59,426 bases of DNA from Fodinibius halophilus. Lineage in GTDB: Bacteria > Bacteroidota > Rhodothermia > Balneolales > Balneolaceae. How positions within the stretch are numbered: the first letter of the stretch is position 1; each line of letters begins with the position of its first letter. Positions 1 to 10,471 of this stretch are shown here, one piece after another. The notes under the pieces were generated by a model, which did not search any database, was not told where the DNA came from, and was given only the letters and a program-made list of their open reading frames with translations. A program made the position numbers and the translations under genes. Location of the stretch: contig NZ_JAALLS010000027.1 in assembly GCF_011059105.1 (NCBI RefSeq), positions 1 to 59,426 on the forward strand, read 5' to 3'.

Positions 1-8
1 AAAAACTT

Positions 9-38
9 GTCATCCTGAACTTGTTTCAGGATCTCGGT
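9..38. repeat. Dispersed ATCCTGAA hairpin repeat, copy 1
   Basis: An 8-bp perfect inverted repeat, ATCCTGAA and TTCAGGAT around a CTTGT loop, sits inside a GTCATCC...GATCTC frame. A second copy near 28,970 has the same loop but ATGCTGAA/TTCAGCAT arms, so both arms changed together. A related copy with a much longer interior lies at 39,759-39,836. This is an intergenic hairpin repeat rather than a gene. Confidence 0.7.
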
Positions 39-66
39 ATGCAAGGGATACAAAATAGGGGAGGTA

Positions 67-101
67 AAAGAAAAAGGCACGAGCTTAAGACCCGTGCCTT
101 T
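67..101 (-). terminator. Rho-independent terminator
   Basis: Read on the minus strand, the arm AAAGGCACG (101-93) pairs with CGTGCCTTT (81-73) across an 11-nt loop and runs into a T-rich tract ending near 67. It lies downstream of the truncated gene at 183-956, which it would terminate. A second hairpin, GTTCAGTT/AACTGAAC at 130-155, lies between the stop codon and this terminator. Confidence 0.75.
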
Positions 102-182
102 GAAATAAAAATGTACCAGTGAAGTAGCTGTTCAGTTCGGGTGTGTAAACTGAACTCTGTCCGGGCTGTTAATTTTTTGTGG

Positions 183-956
183 TTACGTGGTAAATCCAGC
201 GGCAGCCGATCGCCAAATCGAATGGCTAGCTTCTGCAACGGATTCGTTTTTTTCCCGTTGTTCGGTATATCGAGCAAAAAAATGGATACCGAAATCAATC
301 CCCATCCCAAAAAGCAGTAGCCCCAGGGTAGCGGTCATGATATTGAAATTACCATAGATGACGAAGGCAATACCAAAGGTCCAGCATAGGCTAAATGCCA
401 GTGGCAAGCCGATGATTAATATATATGCCGGTATTTGAATAATCTGGTTACCAATTTCATCAAATGAGAATCGATTACCTATACGTCTTCTATATCCCTT
501 GTAGAAAAAATATAGAACAACGATACTCAACAGCAGAATTACCTCAATACCGAATGAATTTATTACGTCGGCAGTGATAGTTTCTATTTCGATGAGTGTT
601 CGGATCATTCGGCCGGCCACAAAAACATCCCCATTTATCTCTCCGTCGATAATGAATGTTTCGGCAGCACCGGCTAGGAGATCACCAACTGTACCGCGAA
701 TTGTGGCACGCCTGCTGGCAAGGATAGCATCATCAGTAACATAGCCATCAATAGAAATGAGTTCGGCAGCCGCAAACAGATCGTTCCCCAACCATCCAAA
801 TATATCGATAGTCTGGGCAGCAGCCATTAACTGCGTTTGAATGGAATCAGTTCTAGTGAGCTGAACATATTTTCCACTCTTGTAATTGGTCTGTTGGGCC
901 GTTGACAGTTGGCAAGTTATTAATGACAGTGCAGTAATGAGCAGTAGTTTTTTCAT
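183..956 (-). pseudogene. Bactofilin-like / truncated MMPL transporter chimera
   Basis: The 257-residue product starts best at the ATG at 956, giving a clean signal peptide (MKKLLLITALSL...). Residues ~30-120 form short hydrophobic repeats (DIFGWLGNDLF, IDGYVTDDA, IDGEINGDVFVAG) like the right-handed beta-helix of polymer-forming (bactofilin-like) proteins. After a membrane segment the sequence becomes a recognisable stretch of an MMPL/RND-type permease (GMGIDFGIHFFARYTEQ). It stops at SAAAGFTT, just where that family normally continues through more membrane helices. I read this as a fusion by deletion of two neighbouring genes with loss of the permease end, hence a probable pseudogene. A functional small membrane protein cannot be excluded. 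Confidence 0.6.
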
Positions 957-1288
957 TGTTGGGCTCTCTATCATTAGCATTAAAGAGTGTTTTTCTCACC
1001 TGTTGTCCATAAATAACGGTCTCAATGGGGTTTACTTGTAGAAGAGATGCTGAAATTGGCGTAAGAAAAATCCTGATAAGGGATACCTGTCCTTAGTATT
1101 TATGCTTTGGGCATTTAGACGGGTAGGAGTGGAATCTGTTTTTGTTAATCTTGCATTAAAAAAATGTCTATTCAATGCTGTTTATGTAGGGCTTTTTCTG
1201 TCATTGATGACCGTGATATACCCTCTTTAATTTAGGTTCGAATTGAGGTAAGTATTAAGTGCAAAATTATTAAAGAGAAGAAAGGACT
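957..1288. other. Intergenic divergent promoter region
   Basis: No coding potential was seen in about 330 bp between divergently transcribed genes. It should hold promoters for both. An AAGAGAAGAAAGG purine tract at 1273-1285, just before the ATG at 1289, is a plausible ribosome binding site. Confidence 0.5.
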
Positions 1289-1615
1289 ATGGCTATTAAA
1301 AAAATTGAGAAAAATAAATGGAAAGCATATTTCGACTCTTTTTCTAAAAAATATTTAAAAGATGAAGAGCCCGAGTATGCGGAAGTTCGTGTTTTTGACG
1401 ATTCTATGGGAGCCCAACAAGCAACAAAATGGGTGCTGTTAAACGGTATTACTTATGATGAAAAAGGGGATCTGTTAGATATACGATTAGAGGATTCGAA
1501 CCGAATAATACATCACCCAAAAGAAATTTATGTGTCTGAAAGTCGTGAGGGGTGGATCCTTAATTTAGAAGTTATTCAAAAAGATGGCACCAAAAACATT
1601 ATTGAGACTCGGTAG
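1289..1615 (+). CDS. DUF5335 family protein
   Basis: This is a 108-residue soluble protein without signal or membrane segment. It matches what I know of the DUF5335 family: an N-terminal KxxWKAYFD segment, a central LLNGITYDEKGDLLDIRLE segment, and HHPKEIYV near residue 75. No biochemical function is established. It starts 8-13 nt after a strong purine-rich ribosome binding site and ends 11 nt before the giant glucan synthase gene. The two are almost surely co-transcribed, so the protein may accompany that enzyme or a stress response that uses it. Confidence 0.75.
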   Translation: MAIKKIEKNKWKAYFDSFSKKYLKDEEPEYAEVRVFDDSMGAQQATKWVLLNGITYDEKGDLLDIRLEDSNRIIHHPKEIYVSESREGWILNLEVIQKDGTKNIIETR

Positions 1616-1626
1616 GTAGTAATTAT

Positions 1627-4600
1627 ATGGCTACTCAAACTCCTTTAATGTATCAGCCCGAGTTGTTGCGGAAAGATGCTAAAAAGCTGGCACAACGACA
1701 GACCTATTCATATGACGAAAAGAGTGTAGTTCCAATAAAACCTCAGCTGGCCGAAATAAAAGAAGAGCTAACCGAAGCATATCGCTTATTAGCAACATCG
1801 GCTAAACAAAATAAAGAGATTACACCGGCTGCTGAGTGGATCATCGACAACTTTTATATTATTCAGGAACAGCTTGTCCAGGTTGAGCACGATTTTCCTA
1901 TCGGCTTTCAACGAAACCTTCCACATCTTACCACAGGACCCAACCAGGGAAAGCCCAGGGTCTATGGATTGGTGCAGAACCTTGCGATGAATACCGACAA
2001 TGATGTTGGGCTGGATAATATTACTCAGTATACCGATAGTTATCAGGAAGAGATTACGTTGATGATCGGCGAACTTTGGGCTATACCGATTATGATGCGC
2101 TTTGCGCTGCTTAAACAGCTAAAAAAGCAAGCCAATAGAGTCATAAAGCACCGTAATATACGTTCAGAAATTCAACAATTTATAGCCGATTTAACGCATC
2201 CGGACAATCACACCGAGCCGGGTTGGCTATTACATCGTATTACAGATTGGCTGAAAGAGGAAAAAGATGAGTACGAAGAGCGAGAGCTGTATATCGATTT
2301 AATTCGGCAATTACGTTCGGTTGAACTATTTACCGATGAGATAAAAAGATGGTTTGAATATAAGCTTAGTAATTTTGGCATTACCGTTGATGAGGCTCTT
2401 CGACAGGAAGCCCAGCGCCAGTCGAAGATACAGGTTAGCATACAAAATGCTATCGGTTCACTGCGACAGGTCTCAGAAGCGCAGTGGCAAGACTTTGTAG
2501 CTCACTGTTCTATAGTTGACAGGATATTACAGCTCGATCCTCTGGGAGTTTATAAAGATATGGATGTACAAACAAAGGATCAGTATCGGAATACAATAGA
2601 ACGGTTGAGTAACAGGTCAAATTATTCAGAAAAAGAAGTTGCCGAACAGGTATTACTGTTAGCTGAACAGCATCTCAATGGTTCAGGGCAGCATGAAACG
2701 GATATACTAGATGATTATACGGTTTTAAAAAAACACGTCGGATATTACTTGAAGGGGGAGGGATACAATCAATTATGTTCACAAATTGGTTATCAGAAAT
2801 CTTTGGGTGAACGTATTCGTGAACGACTGGAACACAATACCTTATACTATATAGGATGCGTTGGGACTGTAACCTTTTTGTTGTTAGGTACCTTGACAGC
2901 AGTTACCAACTTGACCTGGCAGTCGCAGTTTCTGACCATTGTCGCTTTGGTGATCGCTTTTTTTCCGGCCTTGGAGCTATCAATTTCAGCTGTTAATCGC
3001 TTTTTTGCCTTTTCGGTTCCACCACGGATTTTGCCCAAAATGGATTTTACTGACAAAATACCTGATAAGGCCCGGACGATGGTCGTGGTGCCTACTCTTT
3101 TGCATTCTGTGGAGGAGGTTAGGGAGCAGTTAGAGAAACTTGAAATTTCCTCGTTGGCGAACAAGGGATCGGGCTTGCAGTTTGTATTGCTTTCTGATTT
3201 TACTGATGCAGATGAGCAAAATCAGCCCCGGGATGAAGCAATTCTTAAAGAACTGGAACGAGGTATTGCCCGACTCAACAGACAGTATTCTTCTCGTTAT
3301 GGAGATAAATTTTTTGTTCTTCATCGTAAACGCAAATGGAACCCCGCCGAAGATAAATGGATGGGGTGGGAACGTAAGCGTGGAAAGCTGGAGCAGTTAA
3401 ATAGGAGCCTTTGCAATCCCCAAAAAGAGATGCCTTTTGAATATGTTTTTGGAGATTTTAGGGAAAGTATTCAAAAAGCAGAGGTGCAATATGTCTTAAC
3501 CCTTGATGCCGATACGCGAACACCTCCGGATAGTGTTATAGAACTGATTGAAGTTGCTTCGCATCCGCTGAACAGGGCGTGGTATAATAAAGATGAAGAG
3601 CGTATCACTAAGGGGTATGGCATTATCCAGCCTCGCATATCTATTCCCCCGGATGAAGCGAATAAATCGTGGTTTTCTCACATTTTTTCGGGCAATGTTG
3701 GTATCGACCCGTATACCACCGCTGTCTCTGATATTTACCAGGACTTGATGGGAGAAGCAGTATATACCGGCAAAGGAATATATGATGTGCGTGCTTTTTA
3801 CAGGGTTTTAGATCAGCGGTTTCCGGAGGATAGAATATTGTCTCACGACCTCATAGAAAGTACCTACCTTCGTGCGGGGCTTATGACAAATATCGAGCTT
3901 TTTGATGGCTATCCAACAAACTATGACAGCTATAGTAAACGAAATCACCGGTGGACGCGCGGCGATTGGCAAATTGCCCGATGGATGTTCAAAACGGTAC
4001 CAACTGCAGAAGAAAAGGTTGAAAATCCTATTAACTTGCTTTCACGATGGAAAATATTTGACAATCTCCGGCGCTCATTGAATCCTTTGTTTTTAACTCT
4101 GTTTTTTATTTCCGCATGGTTTCTAGTGCCGGGGTCCGCGATCTTCTGGACCCTTGCTGCATTTGGCATTATCGCCTTTCCCATTTTTATAAGTTTTTCC
4201 ACTGATATTGTAAATCGTCCCAAGCGAGTTAAGTGGAAACTCTATTTTGAGAAGGTTCGCTCAAATCTAAGAATCAATACGATTCAATCTGTTTCAACGT
4301 TGGCGATTTTACCCCACCAGGCTGTTATCCAGGTCGATGCTGTCTGCCGAAGCCTGTGGCGATTGAGCGTATCAAAAAAGAATTTGCTAGAATGGACAAC
4401 TTCCTTTCAGGCCGAAAAAGAAAGTTCATCTACTTTGAAGCACTACTTTAGGACGATGATTAGTTCAGTAATACTGGGGATTGGTGTTCTTACAGCAGCT
4501 TTTTTCATCGACCCCGTAAAACTCTGGTTGGTCAGTCCATTTGCTTTGTTATGGATTGGTTCTCCCTGGCTTGCCTGGGTTTCTGGTCGACCGTATGAAA

Positions 4601-7600
4601 AAGAAGATGAAGAACTGTCTGAAGCTGACAAGGATAAAATACACAATTATGCCCGACGTACTTGGTTCTATTTTGAGCAATTTGTAAATGATACCTATTT
4701 CTGGTTGCCGCCGGATAATGATCAGGAAGACCCGCCACAGCCGACTACCGCACGTACTTCTCCTACAAATATTGGATTGACTCTGCTTGCTACCCAGGCT
4801 GCACATGAGTTAGGATATATAACTTTTGATGAGTTTTTAAATCGCATCCATAATACATTGACAAGTCTCACTGAATTGGATCGGTACAAGGGACATTTCT
4901 ATAACTGGTATGAAATCCGCCTGGGAGAGGTTTTAAGTCCAAAATATATCTCAACGGTTGATTCAGGTAATTTAGCTGCGGGTCTTATTGTGACCAAGCA
5001 GGCTGTACAACGCCTATTCTATAAGCAGCCATTAAATAATAAGTTTTGGGATGGATTAGAGGTTACTATTAGTACTGTGCAGTCCGTGGTTAGTGATATG
5101 AAAAGGCAAACAGCGGGATATTCTGAAATTTGCCAGAACATGAACCAGTGTGTTGATGATATGTTAATATTGCTCGATGATGAGCGCCCTAACACCGTTG
5201 CAGAGAGTATAGCGTTATTACAGAAGCTCAAAGACGTTGCCTGTAGGTTGTGTGGAGAAAATTTAATGCAGCTGCGTAGTTCACTGGGTGATAAGGGAGT
5301 TGAAGATTTTCGTTTTTGGTTGGAGCGTCCACTACAACAAATTGAAAATTATAAAGACGAGTTGTCCTATTTTAGTGGTATATCACCCGAGGAATTAATG
5401 TCATCGCCTGCCGAATCACTGGAGCAATTGTCGTCGGGAGATGATCAATATCCCAATGCCATTAAGAAACTAAAAGAGTGGCAAATAAAGGTAAAAGATA
5501 TTAGAAATAAATGTCAGCGGTTGGTTTCAGAGATGGATTTCACATTTCTGTATCTCAAAAAGAAATCCCTTTTTAGTATTGGATATAATGTTGAAAAGGC
5601 TGAGCTTGATAAGGGTACATACGACCTGCTGGCCAGTGAGGCTCGTATAGCATCTATTATTGCAATTGCCAAGGGTGATATACCATCGGAACATTGGTTT
5701 CGGTTGGGGAGGCGTTTGACGAGCAGAAATGATAAAGAGTTTTTACTCTCGTGGGGAGGGACAACCTTTGAATATTTGATGCCGCAGTTATTCAATCGTT
5801 CCTATTCAGCAACATTGTTAAGTCATACTTATGATCGGGTTGTCGAATGGCAACGAGAATATGCCCAGGGATATGACCGCCCTTGGGGCTTTTCAGAAAG
5901 TGCTTATAATAGATTAAATCTGGATCTCCATTATCAATATCGTTCTTTTGGAGTACCGGGTCTGGGATTGAAACGGGGACTTGCAGAAGATTATGTAGTA
6001 GCTCCTTATGCTTCTGCTTTAGCACTAATGATAGAACCTAAAACGGCGTTACAAAATCTCGAAGATCTGGAGCAGTTAGGGGCATTGGGTATGAAAGGTT
6101 ATTACGATGCGGTAGATTTTACTCCCTCTCGTATGGAAGGGGATGAGCCATATAAAGTGGTTAAAATGTATATGGCTCATCATCACGGTATGGCTCTGGC
6201 TTCATTTTTAAATGTATTGGATGACTGGAAAATTCGGGATGATTTTCACGCCGAGCCAATGATAAAAGGGTGCGAACTGCTGTTACAAGAGCGTATTCCT
6301 AAAGGTATTCCGGTAAAAGAGCCATATCCCATTGATGTCGAAATGGAACCGGGTGAACAGCAGCAGGTACAAGATATTGTAGAACATTCTGATATCTCCA
6401 GCCTGGATGCGACTCCACCACGTGTTCATCTGCTTTCGAATGGTGATCTGCATAGTTTCGTTAGTCATGCCGGTACCGGTTGTACACGATTTAATAATAT
6501 CCGGCTTACAGGATGGAAAGCAGATACAACCAAGGATCCCCAGGGAGTATTTGTATATATAAGAGATCGCGAAAGCGGAGAGTACTGGTCGGCCATGCAT
6601 CAGCCGGTTAAACGTAAACCCGATCGTTATGAAAGTTGGTTCCACAATAGTAAGCTGCAAACCTCAAGAGTCGATGAATGGATTGAAACGACTACTGAGA
6701 TCTGTATTTCTCCCGAGCATCCCATTGAGCTGAGAAAAATAACCCTTACTAATTATTCTGATCAGTCAAGGTCGCTGGAGCTTACCAGTTTTGCCGAGAT
6801 AGTGCTCAATGAGGCAGAAAATCACGACTCGCACCCGGCTTTTTCCAAGCTCTTCATACAAACAGACTATCTGCCGGAGCATCATGCTATAATTGCTTGG
6901 CGACGACCACGCAGCGACGAGGAGTCCCCTATGTATATGATACATACTGTTGCCGAAGAGGAAAGCGATCTGTCTGGTGATTCCATGGAATTCGAAACAG
7001 AACGTTCAAATTTTATTGGTCGTGGCCGAGGGAGATCAAATCCCAAAGTTATAGCATTAGGCCAGGAACTGAGTGGCGCACGCGGTAACATATCAGATCC
7101 GATAATGAGTTTGCGTCGAACTATATCACTCGGGGCAGGTGAGAAAAGGACTATTACCTTTGGCATTGGATGGGCTGCTAGCCGTGATGAAGCCGGGGAA
7201 TTGGCCGATATGTTTGATAATCCCCCTGCTGTTGAACGCGCCTTTGATATGGCAAATATCTATAATACTGTTGAGCAAGAGCATATTGGAATTAGCAGCA
7301 ACTTGTCTCAGTATTTTCAAAGATTAGCAGCATATCTGATTTATCCCAGCAATCAGTTTAGGGCACCTGCTGAAACTCGTTCCGCGAATACTAAACAACA
7401 ATCGGGCTTGTGGGCCTATGGTATTTCGGGAGACCTTCCCATTCTCGTATTTCGAATAAATGAAACAGACCAGCTGACCTCTTTAGAGAAAATGATAAAG
7501 GGTCACCTGTTTTGGAAGCAAAGGGGCCTTGAGGTTGATCTTGTTATTATAAATGATCATCCGCCCAGCTATGCTGATGAGTTACAGGAAGGAATACAGC

Positions 7601-10344
7601 AGGCGATCGAGGGTATCCACAGCAGCTATCGAGAAATGGACAAGGCCAATATTTTTATGATTCGTTCTGATCGTGTTCCTGATGAAGATCTACGACTCAT
7701 TCTAACAGTTGCATCGGTAGTGACGGAAGGGAGATTGCCTGATATTGAGATCAAACCGGACAAAACCGAGCCCCGTTTTGAAGGGGGGGATGGAGAAGCG
7801 GAACCTTTATATATACCTGTATCGCCGTTGTTGGATAGCCAGGGTCCAGAAGAGAAAGAGTTATCTGAGAAGCTACAATTTTATAACGGATTCGGAGGGT
7901 TTACTGAGGATGGTAATGAATACGAGATACATATTACACCGTCAGAAGAAGAAGCAATATTGCAGTTCCCACCGGCACCGTGGATTAATGTGATTGGGAA
8001 TGCGACATTTGGTTTCCTGATGACAGAAAAAGGAGCCGGATATTGCTGGAGTGAAAATAGTCGCGAGAATAAATTAACATCTTGGTCAAATGATCCACTG
8101 CTCGATCCGGCATCAGAAGCCTTTTATATTCGTGATGAACAGAGAAAAGAATTTTGGTCTCCCACTCCCGGACCAACGCCGGGGCAAAGTGGCTATAAGG
8201 TGTCACATGGTTTCGGCTACAGTCGATTTGAACACGAGACTCACAGTATTAAAAGTGAGCTAGTGCATTTTGTGCCTTTAGAAGATTCTGTAAAAATATC
8301 ACTTTTGACACTCAAAAATAACAGTGAAGAAAATCGAGAGATCTCTATTTTTAGCTATACGGCATGGGTGTTGGGAATTACAAGAGAAGCATCTGCTCCT
8401 CATGTAGTTCAAGAGTTTAGCCCTGGCCAAAATGCACTTTTTGCCCGTAACCCATATAATAATGAATTTGCTGAACGTCTTGCTTTTGCCTGTATGCCAG
8501 AGCTCTCCGGGAAGCAAACTGACACCTCATTTTCCTCTAACCGGGAGGCATTTATCGGCCGAAACGGCTCGTTACCTAAAGCTAGAGCAGTATCAGAAGA
8601 AAACAGGCTGGATAGTACTGTAAATAATAACTGTGATCCATGTGCCGCTTTTCATCAGAGGTTAACGTTAGAGGCCGGGGAAGAGGTAACAATTGTTACA
8701 ATGCTGGGCGAAACGGCTAATAGGGAGAGGGCTGAAAATCTTATTACAAAATACAGTGATGCGACCCAGGCTCGCGATGCACTGCAGAAGGTGAAAGGCT
8801 ATTGGAAGAGTCGGCTTGGGCGTGTACAGGTAAAAACACCCGATAACTCACTAAATGTGTTGATGAATGGCTGGCTGCAGTATCAGAATATTGTGTGCCG
8901 GATGTGGGCGCGAACTGGGTTTTACCAGGCAGGGGGAGCTTATGGTTTTCGGGATCAGTTGCAGGATTCGATGGCAGCTCTTTATGTGGATCCCCAAATG
9001 ACCCGGAAACAGATCTTACTCCATGCTACCCGTCAGTTTAAACAAGGGGATGTCCAACACTGGTGGCATCCGCCAACGGGGCGTGGGATCCGTTCACGAA
9101 TTACTGATGACCGGCTTTGGTTGCCTTATGTAGTAGACCATTATATAAAGGCCACGGGCGATTCTGATATTCTGGATGAACAGGTCCCGTATTTGAAGGC
9201 AAGAGCATTAGAAGACGACGAGCATGAAGTATATCTGAACCCAGAGGTTATTACCGATCCCGGGCAACAAGAATCGTTATATCAGCATTGTATTCGGGCA
9301 ATAGATGTGACATTGCAGATGGGAGTCCACGGACTCCCTTTAATTGGGGGCGGAGACTGGAACGATGGTATGAATAGGGTTGGCCACCGGGGAAAGGGAG
9401 AAAGTGTCTGGTTGGGCTTTTTCTTGCATACGATACTCGAACAGTTTAAAGGCTATAGTAACATGCTGGGGCACAACGATAAGGCCGGTGAATACCGTAA
9501 AAAGGCTGAAGATCTGGCAACCCATCTGAATAAAGAAGGTTGGGACGGCAATTGGTATCGCCGCGCTTATTATGATGATGGAACGCCTCTTGGATCGTCT
9601 GAAAATGAGGAATGTAAAATTGATGCCATTGCCCAAGCTTGGTCAGTTATTTCCGGGGTTGCCCCGCCCGAAAAAGCCGAACAAGCCCTTTCTGCAATTG
9701 AGGAGCATTTGGTATCAAATAACAATAAGATTATTCGATTGCTAACACCTCCTTTTGATAAAACGGAGAAAGATCCGGGCTATATCAAAGGGTATATACC
9801 GGGCGTTCGCGAGAATGGAGGCCAATATACGCATGCGGCTATGTGGGCTATCAAAGCATTTGCCCAAATGGGGTACGGTGATAAGGCAGTATCTTATCTT
9901 CATATGATAAACCCGGTAAATCATGCTTTGACCAAGGCTCAAGTTGCACAGTATAAAGTTGAACCGTATGCCGTAGCTGCAGATATTTACGGGGAAGCAC
10001 CACTGACCGGTCAGGGGGGATGGACTTGGTATACCGGCTCTGCGGGATGGATGTATCGTGTGGCCCTGGAGTCGATTTTAGGAATAACAGTGAATGATGG
10101 GATGTTGATAATTGAGCCGGTAATTTCTTCTTACTGGGATAGCTATCAGCTTCAGTGGACGTTAAACGATGGGGAAACCGTATACCATATCCATATCAAC
10201 AATCCTGAGGGCATAGAGAAAGGGGCATTAAAAGGTAAAGTTGACGGCGAATCAGTTGAATTCCCTGAGGGAAAAGCTAAAGTACCGTTGGAAGAGGACA
10301 AAAAAGAACATAACGTAGTTTTGCAGATCACAGACTCTTTATAG
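1627..10344 (+). CDS. ndvB: Cyclic beta-1,2-glucan synthase, GT84/GH94 type
   Basis: The 2905-residue polytopic membrane protein has the full NdvB/ChvB/Cgs layout. A membrane block lies at ~405-460. A family-84 glycosyltransferase domain follows with the DAD metal/nucleotide motif (Asp627, Asp629), the GEAVYTGKGIYDVRAF segment and the NHRWTRGDWQ motif near 772-781. More membrane helices lie at ~815-860 and ~940-990. A glycoamylase-like domain starts near ~1040, then two carbohydrate-binding modules. The C-terminal GH94 phosphorylase domain contains FRDQLQDSMA (~2440) and the GGDWNDGMN catalytic-acid motif (Asp2577/2580). The established role of the family is to polymerise UDP-glucose into cyclic beta-1,2-glucan, with GH94 trimming chain length, for the periplasm. 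In a likely halophile an osmo-adaptive role is plausible. Confidence 0.93.
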   Translation: MATQTPLMYQPELLRKDAKKLAQRQTYSYDEKSVVPIKPQLAEIKEELTEAYRLLATSAKQNKEITPAAEWIIDNFYIIQEQLVQVEHDFPIGFQRNLPHLTTGPNQGKPRVYGLVQNLAMNTDNDVGLDNITQYTDSYQEEITLMIGELWAIPIMMRFALLKQLKKQANRVIKHRNIRSEIQQFIADLTHPDNHTEPGWLLHRITDWLKEEKDEYEERELYIDLIRQLRSVELFTDEIKRWFEYKLSNFGITVDEALRQEAQRQSKIQVSIQNAIGSLRQVSEAQWQDFVAHCSIVDRILQLDPLGVYKDMDVQTKDQYRNTIERLSNRSNYSEKEVAEQVLLLAEQHLNGSGQHETDILDDYTVLKKHVGYYLKGEGYNQLCSQIGYQKSLGERIRERLEHNTLYYIGCVGTVTFLLLGTLTAVTNLTWQSQFLTIVALVIAFFPALELSISAVNRFFAFSVPPRILPKMDFTDKIPDKARTMVVVPTLLHSVEEVREQLEKLEISSLANKGSGLQFVLLSDFTDADEQNQPRDEAILKELERGIARLNRQYSSRYGDKFFVLHRKRKWNPAEDKWMGWERKRGKLEQLNRSLCNPQKEMPFEYVFGDFRESIQKAEVQYVLTLDADTRTPPDSVIELIEVASHPLNRAWYNKDEERITKGYGIIQPRISIPPDEANKSWFSHIFSGNVGIDPYTTAVSDIYQDLMGEAVYTGKGIYDVRAFYRVLDQRFPEDRILSHDLIESTYLRAGLMTNIELFDGYPTNYDSYSKRNHRWTRGDWQIARWMFKTVPTAEEKVENPINLLSRWKIFDNLRRSLNPLFLTLFFISAWFLVPGSAIFWTLAAFGIIAFPIFISFSTDIVNRPKRVKWKLYFEKVRSNLRINTIQSVSTLAILPHQAVIQVDAVCRSLWRLSVSKKNLLEWTTSFQAEKESSSTLKHYFRTMISSVILGIGVLTAAFFIDPVKLWLVSPFALLWIGSPWLAWVSGRPYEKEDEELSEADKDKIHNYARRTWFYFEQFVNDTYFWLPPDNDQEDPPQPTTARTSPTNIGLTLLATQAAHELGYITFDEFLNRIHNTLTSLTELDRYKGHFYNWYEIRLGEVLSPKYISTVDSGNLAAGLIVTKQAVQRLFYKQPLNNKFWDGLEVTISTVQSVVSDMKRQTAGYSEICQNMNQCVDDMLILLDDERPNTVAESIALLQKLKDVACRLCGENLMQLRSSLGDKGVEDFRFWLERPLQQIENYKDELSYFSGISPEELMSSPAESLEQLSSGDDQYPNAIKKLKEWQIKVKDIRNKCQRLVSEMDFTFLYLKKKSLFSIGYNVEKAELDKGTYDLLASEARIASIIAIAKGDIPSEHWFRLGRRLTSRNDKEFLLSWGGTTFEYLMPQLFNRSYSATLLSHTYDRVVEWQREYAQGYDRPWGFSESAYNRLNLDLHYQYRSFGVPGLGLKRGLAEDYVVAPYASALALMIEPKTALQNLEDLEQLGALGMKGYYDAVDFTPSRMEGDEPYKVVKMYMAHHHGMALASFLNVLDDWKIRDDFHAEPMIKGCELLLQERIPKGIPVKEPYPIDVEMEPGEQQQVQDIVEHSDISSLDATPPRVHLLSNGDLHSFVSHAGTGCTRFNNIRLTGWKADTTKDPQGVFVYIRDRESGEYWSAMHQPVKRKPDRYESWFHNSKLQTSRVDEWIETTTEICISPEHPIELRKITLTNYSDQSRSLELTSFAEIVLNEAENHDSHPAFSKLFIQTDYLPEHHAIIAWRRPRSDEESPMYMIHTVAEEESDLSGDSMEFETERSNFIGRGRGRSNPKVIALGQELSGARGNISDPIMSLRRTISLGAGEKRTITFGIGWAASRDEAGELADMFDNPPAVERAFDMANIYNTVEQEHIGISSNLSQYFQRLAAYLIYPSNQFRAPAETRSANTKQQSGLWAYGISGDLPILVFRINETDQLTSLEKMIKGHLFWKQRGLEVDLVIINDHPPSYADELQEGIQQAIEGIHSSYREMDKANIFMIRSDRVPDEDLRLILTVASVVTEGRLPDIEIKPDKTEPRFEGGDGEAEPLYIPVSPLLDSQGPEEKELSEKLQFYNGFGGFTEDGNEYEIHITPSEEEAILQFPPAPWINVIGNATFGFLMTEKGAGYCWSENSRENKLTSWSNDPLLDPASEAFYIRDEQRKEFWSPTPGPTPGQSGYKVSHGFGYSRFEHETHSIKSELVHFVPLEDSVKISLLTLKNNSEENREISIFSYTAWVLGITREASAPHVVQEFSPGQNALFARNPYNNEFAERLAFACMPELSGKQTDTSFSSNREAFIGRNGSLPKARAVSEENRLDSTVNNNCDPCAAFHQRLTLEAGEEVTIVTMLGETANRERAENLITKYSDATQARDALQKVKGYWKSRLGRVQVKTPDNSLNVLMNGWLQYQNIVCRMWARTGFYQAGGAYGFRDQLQDSMAALYVDPQMTRKQILLHATRQFKQGDVQHWWHPPTGRGIRSRITDDRLWLPYVVDHYIKATGDSDILDEQVPYLKARALEDDEHEVYLNPEVITDPGQQESLYQHCIRAIDVTLQMGVHGLPLIGGGDWNDGMNRVGHRGKGESVWLGFFLHTILEQFKGYSNMLGHNDKAGEYRKKAEDLATHLNKEGWDGNWYRRAYYDDGTPLGSSENEECKIDAIAQAWSVISGVAPPEKAEQALSAIEEHLVSNNNKIIRLLTPPFDKTEKDPGYIKGYIPGVRENGGQYTHAAMWAIKAFAQMGYGDKAVSYLHMINPVNHALTKAQVAQYKVEPYAVAADIYGEAPLTGQGGWTWYTGSAGWMYRVALESILGITVNDGMLIIEPVISSYWDSYQLQWTLNDGETVYHIHINNPEGIEKGALKGKVDGESVEFPEGKAKVPLEEDKKEHNVVLQITDSL

Positions 10345-10471
10345 GAGATGTTCTAAAATGATGTGGTAAAATCTCTCACACCTCCCCCCATGATAGGCCG
10401 TACAAATAATGTGGGTGGAATCGTTTATAATCTAATCTAGCAAATAAGTTGAATGACAGAGAGCGCCGGTT

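Noticed and set aside
26-310. 94-codon minus-strand frame at the window start
   Set aside because: It overlaps the called chimera in another frame, has an MMPL-shadow start and reads through a terminator hairpin.
1222-1245. GGTTCGAATT resembling a tRNA T-loop
   Set aside because: No acceptor stem, D-arm or anticodon arm of a tRNA can be folded around it.
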